Origin: a virus
Length of the DNA stretch: 43,169 nucleotides
Reading direction: 5' to 3' (one strand)
IMG/VR virus record: IMGVR_UViG_3300020417_000001
Span: 1-43,169 of that record
The notes below the pieces were generated by a model that was not told where the DNA came from, ran no database searches, and worked only from the letters and a program-made list of their open reading frames with translations. This document shows, in pieces, positions 11,488-20,066 of the stretch. Both the position numbers and the translations under genes were made by a program. Each line of letters starts with the position of its first letter. Within the stretch, counting starts at the first letter, position 1.

Positions 11488-12176
11488 TGACCCAGGTAAC
11501 GCATATTCAGTTCCATATAGGTGACTTTCTATCTGGTGTTATGCACATGGATGGCGCTGAAATTGGCGCATACACCATGCTAATTATGGCGCATTACCAG
11601 GCGGGTGAAAAAGGCATACCGGACGATGATAAAAAGCTAAAGCGCATCACAAGATGCAGCGGGAAGGTATGGAATCGCATCAAAGATACTGTGCTTGAAA
11701 AATTCTACCTGGAAGATGGCTTCTGGCGTCATAAAAGGGTTATGGAAGAGATCGAAAAAATAAGAGCAAAAGCCGGTACAGGACGCCCAAAACAGCCCCA
11801 AAAAAAACCATTAAGGGATTCCAAAACGGACTTAGAAAAACCCATTAAGGATTCCCAAGAAAAAAATAAGTCATTGAAAAATAAGGAAACTGAAAAAACA
11901 AACCATAAACCAATAACCAATAACCATGTTGTTGTTGAGGAACAACAGAATATTAAATTTTTGGGTTCTCTTTTGCCTGATGATTGGTTGGTGCCGGATG
12001 AGTGGGGGGAGTATGCCGAAAAGCGGGGACTGAATGAAGAGCAGATCATCGAATTGGCGGGAAGATTTAAAACGCATTACCTCCTGATGGGGGATTGCAA
12101 GGAAGCCTACAAGGAAGATTGGCAAGCAACATGGCGTTTTTGGGTTAGCAACGAAGTGAAAAAAGGAGTGGCGTAA
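11487..12176 (+). CDS. DUF1376 (YdaU-like) replication-associated protein
   Basis: 229 residues. Residues 6-85 match DUF1376: FHIGDFLSGVMHMDGAEIGAY, then LIMAHYQAGEKGIPDDDKKLKRITRCS and FWRHKRVMEEIEK. A Lys/Pro-rich flexible linker follows (90-150). The C-terminal 65 residues form a second helical domain with PDEWGEYAEKRGL and DWQATWRFWVSNEV, of the kind found at the end of phage replication initiators. The family is common in the O-protein position of phages. With the DnaA boxes upstream it probably initiates phage replication and recruits the host helicase. Confidence 0.75.
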   Translation: MTQVTHIQFHIGDFLSGVMHMDGAEIGAYTMLIMAHYQAGEKGIPDDDKKLKRITRCSGKVWNRIKDTVLEKFYLEDGFWRHKRVMEEIEKIRAKAGTGRPKQPQKKPLRDSKTDLEKPIKDSQEKNKSLKNKETEKTNHKPITNNHVVVEEQQNIKFLGSLLPDDWLVPDEWGEYAEKRGLNEEQIIELAGRFKTHYLLMGDCKEAYKEDWQATWRFWVSNEVKKGVA

Positions 12177-12177
12177 A

Positions 12178-12582
12178 ATGGGATATGCAGACAAACAAAA
12201 ACAAGCGGAAGAGCAGTTGGGCACAGCCATGGGCGGTGGTGTTGAATACACTCTGAACTGGTACAAAATGCGATATGGCGAAAACCTGCCTGCCTGGGTA
12301 GAGGAAACGGCACGCGCAAATCCTTCGGTGGCGGCTGGTGTTTGTTTCTTCTTGCGCCAGGTTAAGCGCGACATTACACCGAAAAAAGCACGCCTAACCT
12401 TTGAAAGCTATGACTTGATGTGCGTTACACGCCAAACGGTATTTGAGCGTTTAAGCGCAAACAGCATAAAAAATATCATTGGCGAAGGTAAAGAGCTTGA
12501 ATTTGCCTATCAACGCAAGCGCCGTGAATTCAAACAGCGTGTTGATCCAGTCATGATTCCTGAAGTCGAAGTCATAGTTTAA
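12178..12582 (+). CDS. Hypothetical early protein, 134 aa
   Basis: A soluble alpha-helical protein, with ENLPAWVEETARANPSVAAGV in the middle and a very basic segment AYQRKRREFKQR near the C-terminus. The ATG at 12178 has AAGGAG upstream and starts one base after the previous stop. Its place right after a replication-initiation type gene fits a helicase loader or recombination accessory, but it has no Walker A motif, so a DnaC-like ATPase is excluded. No family recognised. Confidence 0.65.
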   Translation: MGYADKQKQAEEQLGTAMGGGVEYTLNWYKMRYGENLPAWVEETARANPSVAAGVCFFLRQVKRDITPKKARLTFESYDLMCVTRQTVFERLSANSIKNIIGEGKELEFAYQRKRREFKQRVDPVMIPEVEVIV

Positions 12583-12604
12583 TCATAGCGGGAAAGGTGG
12601 ACAC

Positions 12605-13294
12605 ATGGATTTAAGTTACGAAGAATTTTCAGCAATATGCGAACAGATAAGCGAAGGCAAGAAATTAAAAGAGATCTTCCCAGACAAAGATGACCGCAAG
12701 GCATTCCAAAAGTATATCAGCCGCACGGTCGATGCAGAAAAACAGCTTAAACGCGCAGAACAGTTGGGTGAACATTGGCAGAAGCTTGGAGTGCCGCCTA
12801 CAAAGCAACGTTTGTTGCAAGAAGGGGGCGTGCGTTATCAATACCCATCAGAAGATAAAACTGGCGCAAAAGAAGTCCGTGTCCGTGCCAACCAGACGTG
12901 TCCGCTGGATTATTACCGCAAACACAAGGTTATTAATCGTCAAATGTGGATTGCGGGCGGCAGATATGCTGATCTTTGCTTTAATTCCGGTGTGTTTCCG
13001 CGGCAAATTTCTATTTATGAACGTGATCACATCAGATCTACAGCGGGTGATGTGGACGCTTTTATGGCCACAAAAACAGACGCACAAAAAGCATTAGATA
13101 ATATTTATCCACTGCTTGAACCGCTAGAATGGGACGTGTTGCTTGAAGTGTGCGTGCATTATCAATTCGCAGGCAAAGGCGCAAGACTACGGGCTTTGAA
13201 GGATGCGTTGAACAAGCTTGTTGGTTATTATGAATTGCCCTCTGACAAACAATCAAACAAAAGACCGATACAAACCCTGCATCAAAAATCTTGA
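12605..13294 (+). CDS. Putative late regulator, DUF6456-like C-terminus
   Basis: 229 residues. The N-terminal 60 (SAICEQISEGKKLKEIF and on) resemble the helix-turn-helix start of small terminase subunits and related DNA-binding proteins. The C-terminal half (ALDNIYPLLEPLEWDVLLEVC, then GARLRALKDALNKLVGYY) resembles the DUF6456 pattern of alphaproteobacterial proteins. GGAAAGGTGG precedes the ATG at 12605. It is the last gene before a strong terminator and the late operon, the position of the lambda Q gene, so control of late transcription is a fair guess but unproven. The DUF6456 match is from memory and weak. Confidence 0.5.
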   Translation: MDLSYEEFSAICEQISEGKKLKEIFPDKDDRKAFQKYISRTVDAEKQLKRAEQLGEHWQKLGVPPTKQRLLQEGGVRYQYPSEDKTGAKEVRVRANQTCPLDYYRKHKVINRQMWIAGGRYADLCFNSGVFPRQISIYERDHIRSTAGDVDAFMATKTDAQKALDNIYPLLEPLEWDVLLEVCVHYQFAGKGARLRALKDALNKLVGYYELPSDKQSNKRPIQTLHQKS

Positions 13295-13295
13295 C

Positions 13296-13308
13296 GGGGT
13301 GCCACCCC
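13296..13308 (+). other. GC hairpin right after the early operon
   Basis: GGGGT GCC ACCCC forms a perfect 5-bp stem with a 3-base loop starting two bases after the stop codon. No T tract follows. It may trim or protect the 3' end of the early transcript ahead of the terminator downstream. Confidence 0.4.
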
Positions 13309-13339
13309 ATATGACATGATTAAGTCACGCTTGAGAAAT

Positions 13340-13369
13340 GCGCCTACTGGAAACGGGGGCGCTTTTTTT
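13340..13369 (+). terminator. Rho-independent terminator between early and late operons
   Basis: GCGCC (13340-13344) pairs with GGCGC (13358-13362), followed at once by seven T. This closes the rightward early operon and separates it from terS by about 120 bases, the place where a late antitermination or activation event would act. Confidence 0.75.
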
Positions 13370-13429
13370 ATGGCTCCGTTTTGAACGTGAAACCTCCTTC
13401 ATATGTTGAACTTATGTGCTGCGGGCATT

Positions 13430-13448
13430 GTGTTGCTACGTGTTGCTA
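13430..13448 (+). repeat. Direct repeat upstream of terS
   Basis: GTGTTGCTA occurs at 13430-13438 and 13440-13448, a 10-bp period, in the leader between the terminator and the small terminase gene. One helical turn spacing suits cooperative binding of a late regulator, or of TerS at a packaging start site. Nothing else supports either reading. Confidence 0.35.
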
Positions 13449-13487
13449 ACTTGTGTTTGCCTGCAGCCTTCTTTTTCTAGGATTTCT

Positions 13488-13979
13488 ATGGCTGATACCA
13501 AATACAAAGAAGAATACGCTGAACAGGCGCGAAAGCTTTGTTTGCTTGGTGCTACTGACAAAGATTTAGCTGATTTTTTTGAAGTTTGTGAGAAGACAGT
13601 CAACAACTGGAAGAAGGATTTTCCAGACTTTTTACAGTCCATAAAAAGGGGCAAGACATTTGCAGACGCGAATGTGGCGGAAAGTCTTTATAACCGGGCT
13701 TGTGGCTACACACACCAAGAAGAAAAAGTTTTCGTTAGTGAGGGCAGTATTATCTCTCACGAAGTTACCAAGCATTACCCACCAGAAACAGCAGCCGTAA
13801 TATTCTGGTTAAAGAATAGAGATCCACAAAAATGGCGCGACAAACAAGAGGTTGATTTGAATGCAGATCTTTCAAAGTCCTTGGCAGATAGATTGTCACG
13901 CGCCTGTGAGCGAGTAGAAGGAACTGATGACGACACTGACACCGGAGCAGGAACAGCAGATAATACAGAAGGCTGCTGA
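13488..13979 (+). CDS. terS: Terminase small subunit
   Basis: 163 residues. The N-terminal helix-turn-helix LCLLGATDKDLADFFEVCE, then TVNNWKKDFPDFLQSIKRGK and ADANVAESLYNRACGY, is the standard small-subunit pattern of many alphaproteobacterial phages; it recognises the packaging site on phage DNA. The C-terminal tail is acidic and low in complexity, the part that usually contacts the large subunit. The start taken is ATG 13488 (AGGAT upstream); the longer frame would add a Cys-rich leader with no start signal. It overlaps terL by 53 bases. Confidence 0.85.
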   Translation: MADTKYKEEYAEQARKLCLLGATDKDLADFFEVCEKTVNNWKKDFPDFLQSIKRGKTFADANVAESLYNRACGYTHQEEKVFVSEGSIISHEVTKHYPPETAAVIFWLKNRDPQKWRDKQEVDLNADLSKSLADRLSRACERVEGTDDDTDTGAGTADNTEGC

Positions 13980-15387
13980 TTGCCAGTTAAAACCGGTTGA
14001 TTGGGTTACATTTGCTTTTGATTGGGGCTTTGATTGGCTTAAAGGCAAATTCATAAGAACATGGCAGTTAAAGATACTGCAAGACATACAGGACAGGCTT
14101 GCTGATCCTGAAACAAGATATATGCCAATTCAGCTGGCCGTTTCTTCTGGCCACGGTATTGGTAAATCCGCACTTATTTCCATGCTGTGCAACTACGTTA
14201 TGAGTTGCTTCGTTGACGCCCGTATAGTTGTTACGGCCAACACAGAAACGCAGCTACGAACAAAGACATGGCCTGAAGTTTCTAAATGGTTTAGATCCGC
14301 TATCAACGCCCACTGGTTTAAGGTTAATTCCTTATCCATATTCTCAATTAGTAAGGGACACGAGAAATCTTGGCGTGCTGACGCAGTAAGCTGGTCTAAA
14401 GACAACACAGAAGCGTTCGCTGGTCTTCACAATGAAGGCAAAGTGATCCTGGTTGTATATGACGAAGCTTCGGCCATCCATGACAATGTCTGGGAAGTTA
14501 CCGAAGGCGCACTGACCGATGAAAACACGGTTATTATATGGGTAGCTTTTGGGAACCCCACAAAGAACACAGGCCGCTTCCGTGAGTGCTTCAGAAAGTT
14601 TAAGAAACGCTGGATCAACTATCAGATTGATAGCCGTACGGTTGAAGGTACCAACAAAAAGAAGCTTGACGAATGGATTGAAGATCACGGTGAAGATTCA
14701 GACTTCGCCAAGATCCGTATTAGAGGAATATTCCCGAATATGTCTGCACGTCAATTTATTGCTGAAAGCGATGTTGATAGGGCTTACGGCAAGCACTTAC
14801 GCAAAGAACAATACGAATTTGCGCCAACAATACTTGCATGTGATCCCGCCTGGACTGGTGAAGATGACCTGGTTATTGGTGTGCGCCAGGGTTTGATGTT
14901 CAAGATCCTTGAAGTCATACCAAAGAACGATAATGATTTTTTAATTGCGCAGAAATTAGCCGCCTATGAGGACGAATACAAAGCAGACGCTGTGTTCATT
15001 GATCAGGGGTATGGCACCGGCATCTACTCGGCTGGTGAAACCATGGGGCGGGTTTGGCGGCTAGTAGCCTTTGGCGGTAAAGCGACAAGAAAAGGCTATT
15101 TCAACAAGCGTGATGAAATGTGGAAAGAAGCTAAGTCCTGGATCAAGGCAGGGGGCGCAATACCCGAAGATCCGGTCTTACGCGATGAATTGCTTTCCGT
15201 TGAAACGATACCTACCGCAGACGGAACCATCCGCCTGGAAAGTAAGGAAGACATGAAAAAGAAGAATCTTCCTTCGCCTAACCGCGCTGACGTATTGGCG
15301 CTCACCTTTGCCTTCCCGGTCAATGTGAAAACACACCATGAAACGGCAACACACCAAAACGCAATATCTGATTACGAACCAATTTAA
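13927..15387 (+). CDS. terL: Terminase large subunit (ATPase-nuclease)
   Basis: 486 residues, both domains complete. ATPase: Walker A GHGIGKS at 75-81 and Walker B VVYDEAS with D179-E180. RNase H-like nuclease: acidic residues D306 (ILACDPAW), D359 (FIDQGYG) and D455 (RADVLAL). It cuts and pumps DNA into the prohead through the portal. Its ATG at 13927 lies inside the end of terS, coupling the two. Headful or cos packaging cannot be read from the sequence. Confidence 0.95.
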   Translation: MTTLTPEQEQQIIQKAADCQLKPVDWVTFAFDWGFDWLKGKFIRTWQLKILQDIQDRLADPETRYMPIQLAVSSGHGIGKSALISMLCNYVMSCFVDARIVVTANTETQLRTKTWPEVSKWFRSAINAHWFKVNSLSIFSISKGHEKSWRADAVSWSKDNTEAFAGLHNEGKVILVVYDEASAIHDNVWEVTEGALTDENTVIIWVAFGNPTKNTGRFRECFRKFKKRWINYQIDSRTVEGTNKKKLDEWIEDHGEDSDFAKIRIRGIFPNMSARQFIAESDVDRAYGKHLRKEQYEFAPTILACDPAWTGEDDLVIGVRQGLMFKILEVIPKNDNDFLIAQKLAAYEDEYKADAVFIDQGYGTGIYSAGETMGRVWRLVAFGGKATRKGYFNKRDEMWKEAKSWIKAGGAIPEDPVLRDELLSVETIPTADGTIRLESKEDMKKKNLPSPNRADVLALTFAFPVNVKTHHETATHQNAISDYEPI

Positions 15388-15398
15388 GGAGTTAAGCC

Positions 15399-15605
15399 AT
15401 GTGTGGTGGATCCAAGCCTAAAACACCTGAAGTGCAGAAAGCCACGCCGCCTGCACCTATTGAACGATATGTAGACGCCAAAGTGGTGGAAAGCCGTTCT
15501 AAAACACGAAACCGCGCTATCGCAGCAGCAGGACGCCAGGGGACAATCCTTACTTCTGGCCTGGGATCAGCGACAACCGCACGTAAAACCTTACTAGGTC
15601 AATAA
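15399..15605 (+). CDS. Small conserved podovirus protein between terL and portal
   Basis: 68 residues, beginning MCGGSKPKTPE, followed by a Pro-rich stretch, a basic helix (RSKTRNRAIAAAGRQGT) and a Gly/Thr-rich end with KTLLGQ. Proteins of this shape occur between terminase and portal in many podoviruses; function unknown. GGAGT precedes the ATG. The second residue is Cys, but there is no signal peptide, so lipidation is not expected. Confidence 0.7.
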   Translation: MCGGSKPKTPEVQKATPPAPIERYVDAKVVESRSKTRNRAIAAAGRQGTILTSGLGSATTARKTLLGQ

Positions 15606-15607
15606 AT

Positions 15608-17257
15608 ATGCAAGATTACGCAAAGCTTCGTAAGGCTGTAGAAATGCAGTCTAACGAGATGAAGCGCATCCATGATGTGCATATAGACTATTGGAAAGAA
15701 TGTTCCATGTTCTTTTCACCGGTTCGCGGCCGCTTTTTGCTGTCTGATAAGAACAAAGACTTTAAAAAGTTTCACAATATCATCAACAACACTGGCCTAC
15801 GTGCGCTGCGTACACTTGTTAGTGGCCTAATGACAGGCGTTACAAACCCTGCAAGACCATGGTTTAGACTATCTACGCCAGATCCTTCACTGCGTGAAAG
15901 CTACAATGTGAAGATTTACCTGGAAGAAGTTGAACGCCGCATGCGCTATGTCTTCCAAAAGTCTAATCTCTATAACGTATTGCCGCAGTGCTACAAAGAA
16001 CTTGGCTTGTTTGGTACCGCAAACTTAAACATTGATGAAGACTTTGAAAAGGTTATTCACTGTACCAACTTCACATGCGGATCTTATTACATTGCACAGA
16101 ATGACAAGCTTGAGGTTGATACAACTATACGCCGCTTGAACAAGACTCCACGCCAGTTAGTGCGTGAGTTTGGCCTTGATAAAGTTAGCGCACCCGTAAA
16201 AAGCCTTTATGAGAAGCACAACACTGAAGGTGACGTGTCAATTACGGTTGCGATTATGCCGAATGAAGACCGTGACTTTGGCCGGGCAATGGATAAAGAG
16301 AACATGCCATATATCCAGGTTGTGTATGAAGATGATGCACCGAAGGACAAGGTATTGGCCGTTAGTGGCTATCACGAGTTTCCACAAGCCACACCACGCT
16401 GGGAAGCTGTAGGCGAAGATGTTTACTCAATATCCCCATGCATGGAAGCCCTGGGCGATAATAAACAACTTCAGCACGAAGAGAAGTCAAAGGCCAAGTC
16501 ACTAGACAAGATGAACAACCCGCCTTTGGTTGCCCCTGCAAGCATGAAGAACACACCTGTTAGCGCATTGCCTGGTGGAATTACCTTTGAAGACTCTCAA
16601 AGTGAGGGCAAAGGCCTACGCTCATTGTATGAAGTACGCACACCTATTGGTGAGTTAACCAACGACATACAAGAGGTTCAGCGCCGCATTAGTTCTGCAT
16701 TGTATGAAGATCTGTTCCTTATGCTGGCCAATGACAGACGCAGCGGCATTACCGCGCGTGAAGTTGAAGAGCGTCACGAAGAAAAGTTGCTTATGCTTGG
16801 CAATGTTCTTCAGCAGTTAAACAACGAACTTCTTGACCCTATCATTGACCGCACCTTTGCGATTATGGCGCGTAATAACCTTCTACCCACGCCGCCAGAA
16901 GAGTTGCAGGGCGTCACATTGAAGATTGAATATATTTCTGTGCTTCACCAGGCACAAAACGCTGTTGCATTGCGTGCTATCGAACGTTCATACGCATTCG
17001 TTTCTGGCCTTGTCGGGCTATATCCTGAAGCCCGCCATAAGTTTGATTCATTCCAAGCTATTGATGAATACGGTGAATATGCGGGCGTACCGTCCAAGAT
17101 AATCAAAACAAACGATGCAGCCAGCCAAGCGCAGAAAGCTGAACAGCAGCAGCAAGCGCAAGCGCAGGCCATGGAAATGATGCAGCAAGGCGCACAGACC
17201 GCCAAAGACGCTTCACAGATTGACACTGAAAAACTCCAAGAATTAACGGGGGCTTAA
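15608..17257 (+). CDS. Portal (head-to-tail connecting) protein
   Basis: 549 residues, the usual size of the Head-tail_con family (PF12236; T7 gp8 and BPP-1 portal type). Recognisable blocks: LRTLVSGLMTGVTNPARPWF near residue 63, LYNVLPQCYKELGLFGTANL near 118, SPCMEALGDNKQLQHEEKSK near 276 and SGITAREVEERHEEKL near 379. Twelve copies form the ring through which DNA enters and leaves. The C-terminus has a Gln/Ala run (around 512-535), often disordered. The gene starts two bases after the preceding stop. Confidence 0.93.
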   Translation: MQDYAKLRKAVEMQSNEMKRIHDVHIDYWKECSMFFSPVRGRFLLSDKNKDFKKFHNIINNTGLRALRTLVSGLMTGVTNPARPWFRLSTPDPSLRESYNVKIYLEEVERRMRYVFQKSNLYNVLPQCYKELGLFGTANLNIDEDFEKVIHCTNFTCGSYYIAQNDKLEVDTTIRRLNKTPRQLVREFGLDKVSAPVKSLYEKHNTEGDVSITVAIMPNEDRDFGRAMDKENMPYIQVVYEDDAPKDKVLAVSGYHEFPQATPRWEAVGEDVYSISPCMEALGDNKQLQHEEKSKAKSLDKMNNPPLVAPASMKNTPVSALPGGITFEDSQSEGKGLRSLYEVRTPIGELTNDIQEVQRRISSALYEDLFLMLANDRRSGITAREVEERHEEKLLMLGNVLQQLNNELLDPIIDRTFAIMARNNLLPTPPEELQGVTLKIEYISVLHQAQNAVALRAIERSYAFVSGLVGLYPEARHKFDSFQAIDEYGEYAGVPSKIIKTNDAASQAQKAEQQQQAQAQAMEMMQQGAQTAKDASQIDTEKLQELTGA

Positions 17258-17533
17258 ATGGCTTTAAACATAACTGAACTCGAAGGTGCCGCATTTGGCG
17301 ATACGGTTTCCGCTGAAGGGAAAACTTTAAAATTCCAGGAAATAACAGCTGGCAACGTAAGTAATGCCTTTGGCAAGCGCACACAGCTTGTACGCCTAGA
17401 GCCGGAAGAAGATGTGCGCATTGCTATTGGTGAGGATCCAACAGCCGTTTCCACTGATGAAAAGCTACTAGCTGACCGCACATATCATAAGGCCGTAACA
17501 CCTGGCCACAAAATCAGCGTTATTACTGCCTAA
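17258..17533 (+). CDS. Small virion-module protein, 91 aa
   Basis: A soluble, mostly beta protein with Glu and Asp spread through it (LEPEEDVRIAIGEDPTAVS). It begins directly after the portal stop (TAAATG) and is followed by the Bbp19-like gene. No family recognised. The position between portal and scaffold suggests a head-assembly accessory. Confidence 0.65.
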   Translation: MALNITELEGAAFGDTVSAEGKTLKFQEITAGNVSNAFGKRTQLVRLEPEEDVRIAIGEDPTAVSTDEKLLADRTYHKAVTPGHKISVITA

Positions 17534-17536
17534 TAG

Positions 17537-17845
17537 ATGAAACAGCCATATGACAGTTCTAATTCTGCGCATGTAGATCGTGCGCAGAACGAAGAGGATA
17601 TTAGCCAAAATCAGCTAATTAACGACCTTAAAGCCGTGATGGACACTAAAGCAGGGCGCAATGTCCTGGCCTGGATATTTGACCTATCCAAGCCCCATGC
17701 AATCAGCTTCACCGGCAATTCAACAACCTTCTTCAATGAAGGCAAAAGATCCGTAGGTGTGCCGTTATACGCGGCCATCATGGAAAACCACCCTGAACTT
17801 TACCTCAAACTTATAGAAGAAACGAAAGGACGCACCGATGAGTGA
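17537..17845 (+). CDS. Bbp19-like phage protein
   Basis: 102 residues. The central pattern DLKAVMDTKAGRNVLAWIFD followed by an FNEGKRSVGVPLYAAI block matches the Bbp19 family named after Bordetella phage BPP-1, found between portal and capsid genes of podoviruses. Function not established; a role in head assembly is likely from position. It overlaps the scaffold gene by eight bases. Confidence 0.75.
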   Translation: MKQPYDSSNSAHVDRAQNEEDISQNQLINDLKAVMDTKAGRNVLAWIFDLSKPHAISFTGNSTTFFNEGKRSVGVPLYAAIMENHPELYLKLIEETKGRTDE

Positions 17846-18557
17846 TGAAACAAACGCCGCCGAGAATAACACCAGCGCGGGTGATGTGGATGGCACGGAC
17901 GTTAATACCAACGCAGCTGATGATTTTTACCCTGATGATGAGAACGCGGAAGCGAATAACGCTGATGATCAAGACGATCAAGGCAGTGATGACGCTGAAG
18001 ATGAAAACTCTGATGATCAGAATGAAGAAGACGGTGACGATGCTGAAGATGATGAAGACGCAGAAGGCGAAGAAGATACAACGCCCTATGAAGAGTTCAC
18101 AACGCCAGAAGGCATTGAGATTGACCAAGATGCCCTGGCAAAAGCTACACCGCTTTTACGCAAGCTAAATGCATCGCAGGAAGATGCACAGGGCTTGGTT
18201 GATGTGGTTTCCGACCTCATTAAAGGCCAGATAGAAACAGCCAAGGAAGAAGGCGTCAACCATTGGGATCAGCAGCGCAAAGAATGGCGCGATGAGATTA
18301 ATGCCGACAAAGATTATGGCGGTGACAAACTTAAAGAAAATCTGCACTTCGCAGATAAGTTCCTGGACAACTTCGGTGACAAAGAAGCTGTCAAAGAAGC
18401 CCTGGAACTAACCGGTGTTGGTGATCATCCAGCACTAATCAAGCTTTTCATTAAAGCTGGCAAACACTTCGGTGAAGGCAAGGCAGTCACTACCGGCAAC
18501 AAAGCTGGCGGTGAAACAAGTGCTGCTGATGACTTCTACGGGGATTTCAAAATCTAA
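17838..18557 (+). CDS. Capsid scaffolding protein
   Basis: 239 residues. The first 85 are an extreme acidic, low-complexity stretch of Asp, Glu, Asn and Ala; the remainder is helical (LAKATPLLRKLNASQ, GQIETAKEEGVNHWDQQRKEWRD) with a Gly/Lys-rich end. This acidic-then-helical layout directly before the major capsid gene is typical of podovirus scaffolds such as T7 gp9. The region on the other strand shows a long hydrophobic frame, an artefact of the GAT/GAA codons. Confidence 0.82.
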   Translation: MSDETNAAENNTSAGDVDGTDVNTNAADDFYPDDENAEANNADDQDDQGSDDAEDENSDDQNEEDGDDAEDDEDAEGEEDTTPYEEFTTPEGIEIDQDALAKATPLLRKLNASQEDAQGLVDVVSDLIKGQIETAKEEGVNHWDQQRKEWRDEINADKDYGGDKLKENLHFADKFLDNFGDKEAVKEALELTGVGDHPALIKLFIKAGKHFGEGKAVTTGNKAGGETSAADDFYGDFKI

Positions 18558-18602
18558 CCCTAACCAACCTTAATTTTTTTTGACTATCCAAGGAGATAAT
18601 TA

Positions 18603-19616
18603 ATGTCCACATTAAACCAATCTTTCTTGTCCCTCGCGGATGTTTATAAACGCGAAGAGGGCGGGAGTCGTAAGGCTGCACGCATTATTGAAATGCTGGC
18701 AGAAACAAACGACATTATGCAAGATGCAACGACCATTGAGTGTAATGACGGTTCTTCTCATATTTCCACACAGCGTACAGGCTTACCAGAAGGTCAGTTC
18801 CGTTTGATTAACCGTGGTGTAAAAACCGAACGTTCTCAAACAGAACAAGCCAAGGATGCTTGTGGTATGCTTGAAGCATATTCGGAAGTTGATAAACGCT
18901 TGGTAATGAAAGCCAAAAGCCCTAAAGAATTCCGTATGTCTGAAGCTCGCTCATTCATTCACGGCATGGGCTTAACCATGGCAGAAACAGTGTTCTATGG
19001 TAACTTAAGCACAAGCCCTGAAAAGTTCATGGGTCTTGCGCCGCGCTATAACAGCATTGAGCAAACCGACAAAACTAAGCCAGGCTACAACGTGATTGAT
19101 GCCGGTGGTGAAGATTCAGACAACACATCTATTTGGATGGTTACGTTTGGTGAAGGCTTAACAAACTTCATTCACCCTGAAAACACCAAAGCGGGCTTCC
19201 AACACACAGACCTTGGTGAAGATACGTTAAAGGATGCCAATGGTAATAGCTACCAAGGCTACCGTGACCACTTCACATGGGATCTAGGCCTAGCTGTTGA
19301 AGACTGGCGTTATAACGGTCGTATTGCAAACATTGACGTATCTGACTTGCTTACAGCTGGTACAGGCACTGATACAGCCGCAGACCTTGAAATGCTGCTT
19401 ATTGACCTTGTTGAGCGCCGCCCAAGTGATTCACGTGGCCGCACGGTTCTATACATGAACAAGCAAGTTCACACAGCATTGCGCAAGAAAGCATTACGCG
19501 GAAGCAATACACAGCTTCGCATTGATGACTTTGGCGGCAAAAAAATCACAATGTTCGATACAATCCCACTTCGTACTTGTGAAGCTATCCTCAACACAGA
19601 AGGCCAGGTTACTTAA
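18603..19616 (+). CDS. Major capsid protein (BPP-1 Bbp17-like)
   Basis: 337 residues. It opens with LNQSFLSLADVYKREEGG, contains SEVDKRLVMKAKSPKEFRMSEA and ends with a FGGKKITMFDTIPLR block, as in HK97-fold capsid proteins of BPP-1-like podoviruses. AAGGAGATAATTA before the ATG at 18603 is a strong ribosome-binding site, fitting the most abundant virion protein. It is preceded by scaffold and followed by the cement protein. Confidence 0.9.
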   Translation: MSTLNQSFLSLADVYKREEGGSRKAARIIEMLAETNDIMQDATTIECNDGSSHISTQRTGLPEGQFRLINRGVKTERSQTEQAKDACGMLEAYSEVDKRLVMKAKSPKEFRMSEARSFIHGMGLTMAETVFYGNLSTSPEKFMGLAPRYNSIEQTDKTKPGYNVIDAGGEDSDNTSIWMVTFGEGLTNFIHPENTKAGFQHTDLGEDTLKDANGNSYQGYRDHFTWDLGLAVEDWRYNGRIANIDVSDLLTAGTGTDTAADLEMLLIDLVERRPSDSRGRTVLYMNKQVHTALRKKALRGSNTQLRIDDFGGKKITMFDTIPLRTCEAILNTEGQVT

Positions 19617-19637
19617 TCCTGGTCTTTGACCTTTTTT
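19600..19637 (+). terminator. Terminator-like hairpin after the capsid gene
   Basis: AAGGCCAGG (19600-19608) pairs with CCTGGTCTT (19618-19626) with one G-U. A competing small stem GGTC TTT GACC (19621-19631) is followed directly by six T (19632-19637). The two stems are mutually exclusive. It could be a partial terminator that raises capsid mRNA relative to downstream genes. Confidence 0.5.
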
Positions 19638-19664
19638 CTTAAATTAATCTGAAAGGATAATCCT

Positions 19665-20063
19665 ATGCATTTTGATGCTGAAAATCTATTCTCGGAAAAC
19701 CAGGCTATTACAGCTGATGCGGTTTCCACGAATGTAATTGATATGGGTGCAAAGACCAACCTAGCGGGCGGTACACCTATTGAAGTACATGCACAAATCA
19801 CAGAGGACTTTGCTACTTGTGATGATCTAACTGTTGAAATCGAAGAGTCTGACACAGAAAACTTCGCATCTTCAAAGGTTATTGCGTCTTCAGGTGCGCT
19901 ACCTCTTGCACAGCTTAAGGCAGGCGAAATCTTGCCACTTGCTTATCTTCCTCGCTCTACTGGCCAGTTCTACCGCCTAAAATATACGGTTGGTGGTGCT
20001 GATGCGACCGCCGGTAAGGTTTACGCGGGTATTACTCACGGTCGTCAAACGAATGGAGTGTAA
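19665..20063 (+). CDS. Bbp16-like capsid cement protein
   Basis: 132 residues, mostly beta: LTVEIEESDTENFASSKVIA, then GEILPLAYLPRSTGQFYRLKYTV and a short end. Together with its position directly after the major capsid protein this matches the Bbp16-type cement proteins of BPP-1-like phages, which stabilise the expanded capsid from outside. AAAGGAT precedes the ATG. Confidence 0.8.
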   Translation: MHFDAENLFSENQAITADAVSTNVIDMGAKTNLAGGTPIEVHAQITEDFATCDDLTVEIEESDTENFASSKVIASSGALPLAQLKAGEILPLAYLPRSTGQFYRLKYTVGGADATAGKVYAGITHGRQTNGV

Positions 20064-20066
20064 CAC

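Noticed and set aside
17130-17165. CAG/CAA run in the portal gene as a microsatellite
   Set aside because: It encodes the Gln/Ala-rich disordered tail common in portal proteins; too short and irregular to be of separate interest.
17811-18128. Long hydrophobic frame on the minus strand opposite the scaffold gene
   Set aside because: It is the antisense image of the GAT/GAA-rich acidic codons of the scaffold; no start site, opposite to the operon.
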